Assembly: GCA_016935815.1 (NCBI GenBank) | Contig: JAFGQH010000070.1 | Coordinates: 1 to 45,276 of the forward strand | Direction: 5' to 3' | Source of the DNA: Bacilli bacterium | GTDB taxonomy: Bacteria > Bacillota_I > Bacilli_A > Izemoplasmatales > Hujiaoplasmataceae | DNA length: 45,276 nucleotides | Part shown: in pieces, positions 1 to 9,387 of the stretch | Numbering within the stretch: position 1 is the first letter of the stretch | Layout of the letters: each line of letters starts with the position of its first letter | Notes under the pieces: generated by a model | Told to the model about the DNA's origin: nothing | Seen by the model: the letters and a program-made list of their open reading frames with translations, nothing else | Databases searched by the model: none | Made by a program: the position numbers and the translations under genes

Positions 1-87
1 ATTTGACGACAAGGCGGCAAATTCTATTTGACGACAAGGCGGCAAATTCTATTTGACGACAAGGCGGCAAATTCTATTTGACGACAA
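1..87. repeat. 25-bp tandem repeat (atttgacgacaaggcggcaaattct), 3 identical copies plus a 12-nt partial copy, at the 3' end of leuS
   Basis: Exact copies at 1-25, 26-50 and 51-75; the partial copy at 76-87 lies inside the leuS end. The unit contains the last leuS codons and stop. Confidence 0.95.
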
Positions 88-2500
88 TATTTACTAATTT
101 CTTCGGTACGACGATCACTTTAACGATCACTTGACCTTGGATCAAACTTTGAATTCGTTCTCTTTTCACTGCCACATCTTGAAGTTCTTGATTTGTGATA
201 TTGGCATCGACTTCAACTTTGTCTTTCACTTTTCCATTGATGCTAATAACGACGGTTACTTCTTCATCCACCATCTTCTTCGGATCCGCGATCGGATATG
301 GTTCAAAGACAAGCAAATCATCATGACCGAGTTGATTCCAGAGTTCCTCACAAATGTGTGGAGCAATCGGATACAACAAACGAATCAGTGTTTCATAGTC
401 TTTGAGTGAGATTGCTTCAGCTTTTCCAAACTCATTGGTTAAAGTCATCAACTTCGCAATTGCTGTATTGAATTTTAGATTTTCAATATCTGAAGTGACT
501 CCATCGATGGTTTGATGAATCGCTTTTTCCAACGCTTTGGTATAAGTGGTTTTTGATCGAACTACATTCGGGAACAATCTCCAAACCTTATCAAGGAAAC
601 GTCTCGCTCCTTTGACACCGGATTCGTTCCATGGTGTACTCATCTCATAATCGCTGATAAACAAAACGTAAGTCCGAAGTGTATCGGCACCAAACTCAGA
701 AATGATATCATTCGGATTGATTACTTTTCCTCTGGATTTGGACATCTTTTCGTTATCCTCACCAAGAATGAGTCCTTGTGCCGTACGTTTTTTGTAAGGC
801 TCTTGGAATGGTACTTCCCCAATATCATAAAGGAATTGATTCCAGAATCGAGAGTAAATCAGATGTCTTGTGACATGTTCCATTCCACCATTGTACCAAT
901 CGACTCGATTCCAGTAGTTTAACAATTCTTCACTTGCAAAACGTTCTTTGTTGTGAGGGTCCATATAGCGTAGGAAATACCAAGATGATCCAGCCCATTG
1001 TGGCATCGTGTCCGTTTCTCTTTTTGCTGACTTACCGCATTTTGGACAAGTACAATTGACAAATTCCTCGATGTTTGCTAGCGGAGATTCTCCAGTATCG
1101 GTCGGCATGAATTTCTCCACCATTGGAAGTTCCACCGGTAAATCTTCATATGGAACTGGAACGATACCACAGTCATCACAATAGATAATAGGAATCGGTT
1201 CTCCCCAATAGCGTTGGCGATTGAATGCCCAATCCTTCATTTTGAATTGTGTGGCAGCTTCGCCGATATTGTGGTCGACTAGGTATTCGATGATTGTATT
1301 GATTGCATCCTTGACCTGAAGTCCATTGATAACCGGACTGTTGACTAGGATTCCACCTTCGATATCCGTGTAGGCTTCTTTGGTGATATCCCCGCCTTGA
1401 ATCACTTCGAGGATATCGAGTCCGAATTTCGTTGCGAACTCATAATCTCTTGTGTCGTGTGCAGGAACGGCCATAATCGCACCGGTACCGTAAGTGATCA
1501 TGACATAATCAGAGATAAAGATTGGGATGTTTTCACCAGTCAATGGATTGACGGCGTAAAGGCCCTCTAATTTTACTCCGGTTTTATCCTTGGCGAGTTC
1601 GATTCGTTCGAATTCGCTCTTCATTTTTGCTTGTTCCTGATATCGATGAACCTCTTTGATATTTTGGATTCGGTTGTGGAAGGTTTCAAGCAATGGGTGC
1701 TCGGGAGCGATGACCATGAAGGTCGCTCCATAGATAGTATCCGGTCTCGTTGTGAATACTTTCAAAGATGCATCGGAGTCAGCGACAGGAAAATGAATAT
1801 AAGCTCCTTTGGACTTGCCGATCCACTTCTCTTGTTCGGTACGGATTCTATTGTTGGATTCAAGTTCATTCAACCCTTCCAAGAGTCTGTCTGCATATTC
1901 TGTGATTTTCAAGAACCAAACGGTTTTCTCCATTTGGACAACATTGGAATCACAACGATCGCATTTGCCACCTTGAGATTCCTCGTTGGACAAAATGACC
2001 TTGCAACTTGGACAATAATTGACATAAGCAATGTCCTTGTAAGCCAATCTGTGTTCGAACATCTTGAGGAAAATCCATTGGGTCCATTTGTAATACTCCG
2101 GATCCGTCGTATCGACGATGCGGCTGAAATCAAACGAAAAACCAGCAGAACGCAATTGTGATTTGAAAGTAGCGATATTGCGGTCAGTAATGATTCTTGG
2201 ATGGATTTGGGTTTGAATCGCATAGTTCTCTGTTGGTAGACCAAACGCATCAAAGCCAATCGGAAATAAGACGTTTTTTCCTTCCATCCTGCGTTTTCTC
2301 GATATTACTTCCATGCTTAAGAACGCACGGATGTGTCCCACATGCATGCCGATGCCCGATGGATACGGATATTCGACCAATGCATAATATTTTTCTTTTT
2401 CACTAAAATCTGCGGCTTTGAAATAATCGCCATTATACCAGATTTCTTGCCATTTCTTTTCAATCTTTTCAGCATCAAATGTTGGTATGAATTCGCTCAT
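74..2500 (-). CDS. leuS: Leucyl-tRNA synthetase
   Basis: Translation has class I motifs (YPYPSGIGMHVGH, KMSKSRGKV) and LeuRS editing-domain sequence. Start taken at MSEFIPTFD (ATG at 2500 with upstream SD); the longer ORF start at 2617 lies inside the T-box leader. Confidence 0.97.
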   Translation of the reverse strand: MSEFIPTFDAEKIEKKWQEIWYNGDYFKAADFSEKEKYYALVEYPYPSGIGMHVGHIRAFLSMEVISRKRRMEGKNVLFPIGFDAFGLPTENYAIQTQIHPRIITDRNIATFKSQLRSAGFSFDFSRIVDTTDPEYYKWTQWIFLKMFEHRLAYKDIAYVNYCPSCKVILSNEESQGGKCDRCDSNVVQMEKTVWFLKITEYADRLLEGLNELESNNRIRTEQEKWIGKSKGAYIHFPVADSDASLKVFTTRPDTIYGATFMVIAPEHPLLETFHNRIQNIKEVHRYQEQAKMKSEFERIELAKDKTGVKLEGLYAVNPLTGENIPIFISDYVMITYGTGAIMAVPAHDTRDYEFATKFGLDILEVIQGGDITKEAYTDIEGGILVNSPVINGLQVKDAINTIIEYLVDHNIGEAATQFKMKDWAFNRQRYWGEPIPIIYCDDCGIVPVPYEDLPVELPMVEKFMPTDTGESPLANIEEFVNCTCPKCGKSAKRETDTMPQWAGSSWYFLRYMDPHNKERFASEELLNYWNRVDWYNGGMEHVTRHLIYSRFWNQFLYDIGEVPFQEPYKKRTAQGLILGEDNEKMSKSRGKVINPNDIISEFGADTLRTYVLFISDYEMSTPWNESGVKGARRFLDKVWRLFPNVVRSKTTYTKALEKAIHQTIDGVTSDIENLKFNTAIAKLMTLTNEFGKAEAISLKDYETLIRLLYPIAPHICEELWNQLGHDDLLVFEPYPIADPKKMVDEEVTVVISINGKVKDKVEVDANITNQELQDVAVKRERIQSLIQGQVIVKVIVVPKKLVNIVVK

Positions 2501-2523
2501 AAAAATCTCTCCTTCTAATAAAA

Positions 2524-2740
2524 AAATCGCCCTAAAAAAGGACGACTGTATCGCGGTACCACCTTTGTTCCGGATCAATCCGGCACTCGTATCCTTAACG
2601 CGGACAACGGATTTCACTCCCGAGTTGCGTGAAATCTACTCCATAGACTAATTCAGACAATCTCATATACCGGATTTCACCTCGCTCCGGCTCTCTACAA
2701 TACTTCTTTGTCGTACTATTTCTATTTCTTAGTAGTTACA
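2524..2740 (-). ncRNA. T-box riboswitch leader upstream of leuS
   Basis: Minus strand has AAGGTGGTACCGCG (T-box, 2552-2565). Stem I base CTACT/AGTAG, GACAA/TTGTC helix, AGUA/GAA specifier-loop motif, UUA specifier at 2649-2651. Terminator GTCGTCC..GGGCGA followed by a T-run at ~2520-2545. Confidence 0.92.
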
Positions 2741-2743
2741 ATC

Positions 2744-2771
2744 ATTATAGCATATCACAGGATAAATTCAA
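2744..2771 (-). promoter_or_regulatory. Sigma-A-like promoter of the leuS T-box transcript
   Basis: Minus strand TTGAAT (2766-2771), ~16 nt spacer, TATAAT (2744-2749). Confidence 0.6.
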
Positions 2772-2779
2772 CCCCTAAA

Positions 2780-3613
2780 TCAATCCTCAGAATCCGAATC
2801 GTCATCTGATTTTTCTTCCTCTTCCGGATAGGGATAACTCTCAATGACATCTTCTTCTTCGGATTCTTGGTGCACCGACTCGACTTTTCTAAGCATCAAT
2901 TGCATATACAATTCTCGATTCAGTACAAACAACGGTCGATACGCAAAGAATGCTAGAACAAAGAAAATCAATTGGTCAAAGTTCAAAATGTTGAAAAATG
3001 TGATTAGCAATACAAGCGGGGTCACCGCATATGTCGCCAGTTTAAAGCGTTTGGAATAAACAATGTCATAGCGGTAGCGATGAAACATCAAACCAGAAAT
3101 TAAGATGACAACCATAAGCAATGCCAGATTGGCAAATGCATTAGACAAGATTCCAATGACCAAAAACATCGTTCCAAACAGGGCTACTGTTTCATCGAAA
3201 GAAATGAAAGAACCATTAGTGATTCCGAATATCGGTTCGCTTATAAAAAGCGTTGAAGCTCGATAAACACTGACGGAATCTCCTTGAAATACCATCGCCA
3301 CTTCAGACATTTCCGAAATATCATTCACCGATGCATCATCGGCTAGAAAGTATACGCGGATCCCATAGAGGTCAAAGATATTGTTCGGGTCATAATTGGT
3401 TCCGTCACAAACCAGTGCACCGTTTGAAACGCGGCATCCAGTCGTGTCTTCAGTCACAACCGAGTTATCATAACCCAAATAATAGACAAACGCTCCAATC
3501 GTCATAAAAAGCATCATTATGACAATGTAAAAAAATACGAACCATCCGGATCGTGTCACGTGCTTAACTAAACCTTTTGGATTGAATATACTGTCATGAA
3601 GTATCTGGAACAT
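2780..3613 (-). CDS. Multi-pass membrane protein (DUF1189-like) with acidic C-terminal tail
   Basis: Hydrophobic segments; N-terminus IFNPKGLVKHVTRSGWFVFFYIVIMMLFM resembles DUF1189-type proteins; Asp/Glu-rich C-terminus. Confidence 0.5.
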   Translation of the reverse strand: MFQILHDSIFNPKGLVKHVTRSGWFVFFYIVIMMLFMTIGAFVYYLGYDNSVVTEDTTGCRVSNGALVCDGTNYDPNNIFDLYGIRVYFLADDASVNDISEMSEVAMVFQGDSVSVYRASTLFISEPIFGITNGSFISFDETVALFGTMFLVIGILSNAFANLALLMVVILISGLMFHRYRYDIVYSKRFKLATYAVTPLVLLITFFNILNFDQLIFFVLAFFAYRPLFVLNRELYMQLMLRKVESVHQESEEEDVIESYPYPEEEEKSDDDSDSED

Positions 3614-3712
3614 AAAATCACCAAATCATATTATATCATTTTTTTGTTGTTTTTTTCGATTTTTGCAGAAATTTTCCCAAAACATTTGTGATATAATCTT
3701 GGTGGTGATTGT

Positions 3713-4645
3713 ATGAATTATTTCACAACAGAAAAACGGTTCAACACCGTCAATGAATTTTATCGTCGGAAATTTGGTGCCAAAGTATATAAAATCACAC
3801 TGAATGGAGACTTTACCTGTCCCAATAGAGACGGTACTCTCTCCTCTTTAGGATGCATTTATTGTTCGGAATCCGGATCTGGAGACTTCGCCGGAAACAG
3901 CGAACATACTTTAGAACGGCAATTCCAGGAAATCAGACAATTGATGGAGCATAAATGGAGCGAAGGTCGATTCATCGCTTATTTTCAAGCGAATACCAAT
4001 ACCTATGGTCCCATAGAAAAATTGAAATCTTTATTTGAAACTGCAATTCTGCTACATCCGGATATCGTCGGTCTATCGATTGCGACTCGACCGGATTGCT
4101 TGCCAGATGATGTATTGGACTACCTAGAAGATTTGAATCAAAGAACCTACTTGACTATAGAACTCGGGTTACAGTCAATTCATGAGAAAACCATGGAATT
4201 CATCAATAGAGGCCATGATCTCAAAACTTTTGAGGATGCTGTTAAAAAACTGAGAGAGCGGAATATCAATGTTGTCGTGCATATCATCAATTCTCTACCA
4301 GGAGAAACCAGAGAAGACATGCTGGCAACAGCCAGATACCTGAATCAACTTGACATTCAAGGTGTCAAGATCCACATGTTGTTCATTCAGAAGAACACAC
4401 AGCTTGCTCATATATATCAAGAAAATCCATTCCCTTTACTCTCCAGGGACGAGTACGTGGAGGTTGTGGTTCGACAATTGGAATTGTTGAACGATTCGAT
4501 CATCATCCATCGTTTGACAGGAGATGCGCCAAGAAACGAGTTGATCGAACCCAAATGGAGTTTGAAAAAATTCGTTGTGGCGAATGAGATCGATAAATTG
4601 ATGAGAGCGGAAAATACCTATCAGGGATCAAGGAGTACACGATGA
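3713..4645 (+). CDS. ytqA: TIGR01212-type radical SAM protein (YtqA/YhcC; MnmL-like)
   Basis: FTCPNRDGTLSSLGCIYC cysteine motif and overall YtqA/YhcC-like sequence. Confidence 0.85.
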   Translation: MNYFTTEKRFNTVNEFYRRKFGAKVYKITLNGDFTCPNRDGTLSSLGCIYCSESGSGDFAGNSEHTLERQFQEIRQLMEHKWSEGRFIAYFQANTNTYGPIEKLKSLFETAILLHPDIVGLSIATRPDCLPDDVLDYLEDLNQRTYLTIELGLQSIHEKTMEFINRGHDLKTFEDAVKKLRERNINVVVHIINSLPGETREDMLATARYLNQLDIQGVKIHMLFIQKNTQLAHIYQENPFPLLSRDEYVEVVVRQLELLNDSIIIHRLTGDAPRNELIEPKWSLKKFVVANEIDKLMRAENTYQGSRSTR

Positions 4646-5562
4646 AAAAAATAGGACATTTTGCCGGACTTGGGTTTGCGACCATATTCGGATTCAGTTT
4701 CATGTTTTCTAAAATCGCGCTCGAGACGATTCCTCCTATGGGTTTGATTGCCTATCGTTTTTTGATTGCCTTTTTGGGGTTTGAATTTTTAAGAATCACA
4801 AAGGTGATTCGGATTCAAATCACAAAAAAGCAAATCTTGTCGATTCTTCTAGTCGCTTTGTCGCAACCTTTGCTTTATTTCATATTTGAAACCTATGGAT
4901 TGCAATATCTATCCAGCTCGGAAGCCGGGATGATGATTGCGTTGATTCCTATTGTAGTGACCATTTTATCAACGGTGATTCTTCATGAGAAGCCTAACGG
5001 TGCACAAGTGTTGTTTATTTTGCTCTCCGTATCCGGAATTTTCTTGATTCAAATATTGAAACCATCAGATGGTACATCCAATGCTCTAAAAGGTTTTCTA
5101 TTATTGTTAGGTGCTGTTCTGTCCGCTGCCGCATACAATATCGCATCCAGAAGTGCATCCAAAAAACTGAAACCATTTGAGATTACCTATTTCATGATGC
5201 TTTCCGGAGCGGTTGTATTTAATGTGATTTATCTGATTCAACTTGTTCTGAATCATGAAATTGCTTCCTATATTACGAATCTATCAAGCATTCCGATTGT
5301 ACTTTACATTCTTTATCTTGGAATCATCGCTTCAATCGGAGGATTCTTCTTGGTCAATTTTACTTTGAGCAAGATGCCGGCTCATGTATCAAGCATCTAT
5401 TCCAATTTATCAACCGTTGTCGCAGTGATTGCTGGTTACTTCTTCTTGGGTGATAATTTGCATTGGTATCATATTGTTGGAGGTATCATGATTATTCTTG
5501 GCGTCTACGGAGTCGCTCAAGTCAATATCATTCGAAATCGAAAGAAGGTTGAGATTATATGA
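4642..5562 (+). CDS. EamA/DMT-family transporter
   Basis: About 10 hydrophobic helices in two EamA-like halves. ATGA overlap with both neighbours. Confidence 0.85.
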   Translation: MKKIGHFAGLGFATIFGFSFMFSKIALETIPPMGLIAYRFLIAFLGFEFLRITKVIRIQITKKQILSILLVALSQPLLYFIFETYGLQYLSSSEAGMMIALIPIVVTILSTVILHEKPNGAQVLFILLSVSGIFLIQILKPSDGTSNALKGFLLLLGAVLSAAAYNIASRSASKKLKPFEITYFMMLSGAVVFNVIYLIQLVLNHEIASYITNLSSIPIVLYILYLGIIASIGGFFLVNFTLSKMPAHVSSIYSNLSTVVAVIAGYFFLGDNLHWYHIVGGIMIILGVYGVAQVNIIRNRKKVEII

Positions 5563-6089
5563 TCAATATCGTTGAACTTTCACATAAAATTCTATCCCAA
5601 TGTGAACATTCAAATACTGCTATCGATATGACTGCGGGAAAAGGAAACGATACGCTATTTTTAGCGAGTATCGCAAACACGGTTATCGCATTCGCTATCC
5701 AAGAGGCAGCCATTCTTGCGACCAAACAAGCGTTGGAAAAGAATCATATCAGTAATGTAACTGTGATTCAAGAATCGCATGATCTTTTTGATATCTATGT
5801 TAACCGAGAGTTTGATTTGGCAATTTACAATCTTGGTTATCTGCCCGGTAGTGACAAAGAGATCAAGACCGATGCCAAGACTGTTTTGCGCTCTTTGGAA
5901 AAGGCCTTATCACTTCTTAGTGTCGGTGGCATTATCGTAATCGTAATCTATCTTCATGACCATATAGAAGACCTACTGATCACAGATTATGTATCCCAGC
6001 TTGGTCCGGAATTTGATGTATTGAAACTACAAGTCTTGAACAAGAAAGATTCCCCATATTTGATATCTATAACAAGAACAAAAAAATAG
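5559..6089 (+). CDS. ytqB: YtqB/MnmM-like class I SAM-dependent methyltransferase
   Basis: AIDMTAGKGNDTLFLA resembles motif I of YtqB; NLGYLPGSDK matches the YtqB core; same locus as the ytqA homologue. Confidence 0.8.
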   Translation: MINIVELSHKILSQCEHSNTAIDMTAGKGNDTLFLASIANTVIAFAIQEAAILATKQALEKNHISNVTVIQESHDLFDIYVNREFDLAIYNLGYLPGSDKEIKTDAKTVLRSLEKALSLLSVGGIIVIVIYLHDHIEDLLITDYVSQLGPEFDVLKLQVLNKKDSPYLISITRTKK

Positions 6090-6107
6090 GAGCTCATGGC
6101 TCCTATT
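6085..6107. terminator. Bidirectional intrinsic terminator between convergent genes
   Basis: AATAGGAGC-tcat-GGCTCCTATT, flanked by an A-run and a T-run; overlaps both stop codons. Confidence 0.85.
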
Positions 6108-6579
6108 CTTTTTCTGTATAGAGTTCGTAACTTTGCATTTTCAGTATTTTGACATAGAGCGAGAATGGAAAAGTTACTAGTTTTTGATTGTATACCAATA
6201 TTTTTGCATCCCTTGCTCTTCTTAATTCCTGAAGATTCTCATACGTCTCCAAGATATATTTATTGGTTTCGTCTTCATGGTCGATTTCTTCATATGCCCG
6301 ATCGATGAAACGAAGTAAAATCCTCTTCTCCTCATGGGGAAGATTTTTTATGATTACTTTTGTAAAAGGTTCTAAATAACTGAAACTGTGAACATTGTAG
6401 ATCAAATTGCTAATCTTGCGAATTTCAATATGGAATCTGGAACGGATCTTATATACCTGTTTCAAATCCAGTTTGAGATCGCGGATGATGAAAAACGATG
6501 CAACTGCAATCAGTAGCAATAACACTACCAGCAATAATCCAACTTCCAAAAAAACCCCTGCTAGAGAAACTAAAACCAT
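6103..6579 (-). CDS. Single-pass membrane protein, possibly LemA-like
   Basis: N-terminal TM helix followed by a helical soluble domain; weak LemA-like organisation. Confidence 0.35.
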   Translation of the reverse strand: MVLVSLAGVFLEVGLLLVVLLLLIAVASFFIIRDLKLDLKQVYKIRSRFHIEIRKISNLIYNVHSFSYLEPFTKVIIKNLPHEEKRILLRFIDRAYEEIDHEDETNKYILETYENLQELRRARDAKILVYNQKLVTFPFSLYVKILKMQSYELYTEKE

Positions 6580-7746
6580 TTAGATCACTTCCTTGTCAAG
6601 GTAAGTTTTCAGTATATCCACCATATCAAGACGTTCCCAAGGTAAATCGAGATCGTTTCTACCAAAATGACCATAGGTTGCGGTTTGTTTATAAATAGGA
6701 CGCAATAAGTCCAAACGATCGATAATCGCTTTCGGACGTAAGTCGAAGTGTTTATCGATAAGTTTCACTATATCTGCCTCTGCTATGTTATTTGTCCCAA
6801 ATGCATCGACTCCAATGCTTGTCGGTTTTGCCAAACCGATTGCATAGGATACTTGAATTTCGATTTCGTCCGCTAAACCCGCTGCGACAATGTTTTTTGC
6901 GATATAGCGCAACATATAGGCTGCAGAACGGTCAACTTTGCTCGGGTCTTTTCCCGAGAAGGCTCCCCCACCGTGATGTGCTCTTCCACCATAGGTATCG
7001 ACGATGATTTTTCTTCCGGTTAATCCGGAATCTCCTGCTGGACCACCTTTGACAAATCTACCAGTAGGATTGATTTGAATTTTCGTATCTTTATCCATGG
7101 ACTCTCTTGGAATCACATAATTGATCACTTGCTGAATCAAATCTTCGCGTATTTTTTCCTGAGTCACTTCGGGATGATGTTGCGTGGAAATCAAAATATC
7201 GTCAAAGCGTTTGAACGACCCATCTTCGTTGAATTCAGCGGTCACTTGTGTCTTTCCATCCGGACGTAAATATCCTAAAATACCAGATTTTCGAACAAAT
7301 GCCAAACGTCTCGCTAATTTATTTGCATAGTAATGAGTTATCGGCATATATGCATCCGTCGTGTTGACAGCATATCCGAACATCATACCTTGGTCACCTG
7401 CACCTTGTTCATGTGTGCCGACTTCGTCAACACCTATGGCGATATCAGGTGATTGTTCGTTGATGGAAACCAAAATAGACAGGTTTTCAGCATCAAACCC
7501 ATATTTTCCTCGGTCATAGCCGATCTCGGCTACGGTCTCCCGGACTATTTTCTGAATGTCCACATAAGTTGTGGTAGTAATTTCTCCTGCGACCAAAACC
7601 AAACCGGTAGATACCAGAGTTTCACACGCCACTCTGGCATGCGGATCATCCGTCAGGATTGCGTCTAGGATAGAATCGGATACCTGATCACAGATTTTAT
7701 CTGGATGACCTTCGGTAACGGATTCTGAAGTAAAGAATCTATACAT
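6580..7746 (-). CDS. metK: S-adenosylmethionine synthetase
   Basis: [32 protein letters not shown] and [19 protein letters not shown] motifs. Confidence 0.98.
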   Translation of the reverse strand: MYRFFTSESVTEGHPDKICDQVSDSILDAILTDDPHARVACETLVSTGLVLVAGEITTTTYVDIQKIVRETVAEIGYDRGKYGFDAENLSILVSINEQSPDIAIGVDEVGTHEQGAGDQGMMFGYAVNTTDAYMPITHYYANKLARRLAFVRKSGILGYLRPDGKTQVTAEFNEDGSFKRFDDILISTQHHPEVTQEKIREDLIQQVINYVIPRESMDKDTKIQINPTGRFVKGGPAGDSGLTGRKIIVDTYGGRAHHGGGAFSGKDPSKVDRSAAYMLRYIAKNIVAAGLADEIEIQVSYAIGLAKPTSIGVDAFGTNNIAEADIVKLIDKHFDLRPKAIIDRLDLLRPIYKQTATYGHFGRNDLDLPWERLDMVDILKTYLDKEVI

Positions 7747-7761
7747 TTTTTATACCTCTTG

Positions 7762-9348
7762 TTAAATCAGTCGATAATAAATAGCTTCAAAATCATCGCT
7801 ATATTTGATGAAACGATCCACAATTTGGGGATCGAAATATGGATACAGCTCCAATTGGATGAGATCGATTGCTCGTTGATGTTTGAGTTCTCTCTTATAG
7901 TTTCTCGGTTGTCTTAGAATCTCATAGAGTTCACATAGCAAAATGACTTGTGATTCTCGGTTGTTTTGGATGCTGTTCATTTCTTTGATAAAGTCTTTGG
8001 TTACTGTTTTTTCAAAATGGGCACGAACGATATCTTCGCCCTTTTTCTCTAATTGCAATCGTTTGATGATGACAGAACCGATGATCGTTTTCTCTCTAAT
8101 TCTGGAGAAATCTTTTTCATCCAATTGTTCCTTGTCATCATAGTCTTCTAAGGTTAGTAAATCTTTCTTATCGATATGGATTGTGGAAAAATCAAATAAT
8201 TCCTGGCATAGTTTTGAAGAATACCCTAAGAAGTTTCCAAGTTTGGCAGCCATTTCAGCGACTCTTCTAGAACTGTTCTCTTGGTTCTTCTCGACGACTT
8301 CATCGCCACGCTCTTTGTACACGCCAATGACATCGAAAACGTCGGATACGACGGATTTGAAATCTTTCTCCATCGCTCTTCGTTTAATCAACTCTTCTTT
8401 TCGCTTGTTGTTCATATCTTCTGATATCTTTGCATTGGAATACAAAGCAATCATGAATACCGCCAAAATCAAAGTTCTCAAGAAGATATCCGTTAGAATC
8501 GGACCTTTGATATAACCCCAAAGAATTATGAAATTCGTCGCATATTGATACAGCGGATACAATACGACAAGATGAATCACCGTCATTGCGACAATCGAGA
8601 CTTTGAAAATGAAAGATAGCATTTTCGAATCCTGATACAAGGCGATTACGACCAAAGCAAAATAGATCAAAGCATATCCGGCTTGAGTGATGGAAAAGAG
8701 ATCGGAGTCACTTGTAGATACAAGACTAAATTTCAATTTTAAATACACCGCGATTGCCATCAGTAAGATATATCCACCGGAGACATATTCCCCCATTTGT
8801 TGCTTCTGCAAGGTTGTCGGTTTTTCACGAATGATTTTTCGGATGGTATGAGATACCAACCAAGCAGTAACTGCGAAACATGCGGTTACAATCAGATTGA
8901 TACTCTGGTTGACACCTCCTGAACCGATTAAGGTGAAGAGGATGAAGACAATATTGGTGACCCAGGTGATGTTTCGAATGACGAGATTGCGTCGATACAA
9001 GACTTGTGTTTCGTCGAGAATATCGACTCCCTCTTCGAAACTGAATTTATTGATGAAGAAGAAACGGATGCGTTGGAAGAATTTAGTAATGCTGTTTTTT
9101 CCTTCCACTTCTCTTTGCTTGGCATTGATAGCCACTTTGTTTTCATCGAAGTTTTTCTTGAATGAAGAGATTCGGAAGAAATCGATCAATTTATCGATAA
9201 AACTCTTTTTCTTGGGAGCTTGCTTCACAGAAACGGTTTCAAAGTAATCGTTGATTTTCTTATTCTGTTCTTCTTTTTCTTGCTTTTTCTTCGTTGCTGG
9301 ATCGTTCTTGCGAAAGAATTCGTCCAACATTTTCTCACGATTGTCCAA
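7762..9348 (-). CDS. Membrane protein with C-terminal degenerate HD-GYP-like domain
   Basis: Several TM helices, then SSRRVAEMAAKLGNFLGYS...FSTIHIDKKD...RAHFEKT...YFDPQIVDRF, which follows HD-GYP order with catalytic residues missing. Confidence 0.55.
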   Translation of the reverse strand: MDNREKMLDEFFRKNDPATKKKQEKEEQNKKINDYFETVSVKQAPKKKSFIDKLIDFFRISSFKKNFDENKVAINAKQREVEGKNSITKFFQRIRFFFINKFSFEEGVDILDETQVLYRRNLVIRNITWVTNIVFILFTLIGSGGVNQSINLIVTACFAVTAWLVSHTIRKIIREKPTTLQKQQMGEYVSGGYILLMAIAVYLKLKFSLVSTSDSDLFSITQAGYALIYFALVVIALYQDSKMLSFIFKVSIVAMTVIHLVVLYPLYQYATNFIILWGYIKGPILTDIFLRTLILAVFMIALYSNAKISEDMNNKRKEELIKRRAMEKDFKSVVSDVFDVIGVYKERGDEVVEKNQENSSRRVAEMAAKLGNFLGYSSKLCQELFDFSTIHIDKKDLLTLEDYDDKEQLDEKDFSRIREKTIIGSVIIKRLQLEKKGEDIVRAHFEKTVTKDFIKEMNSIQNNRESQVILLCELYEILRQPRNYKRELKHQRAIDLIQLELYPYFDPQIVDRFIKYSDDFEAIYYRLI

Positions 9349-9387
9349 ACAATTGCCCCCCTTTCCTTCCGAATTGTTAATGGAACT

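Noticed and set aside
1-87. CRISPR array interpretation of the terminal 25-bp repeats
   Set aside because: The repeats are contiguous with no spacers, and include the leuS stop codon.
131-409. Plus-strand ORF antisense to leuS (92 aa)
   Set aside because: Lies within confidently identified leuS; no recognisable domain; typical shadow ORF.
1631-2161. 176-aa plus-strand ORF antisense to leuS
   Set aside because: Shadow of the leuS reading frame; no domain, no RBS evidence.
2500-2617. N-terminal 39-aa extension of LeuS in the ORF track
   Set aside because: This segment is the T-box antiterminator/terminator region; the true start with SD is at 2500.
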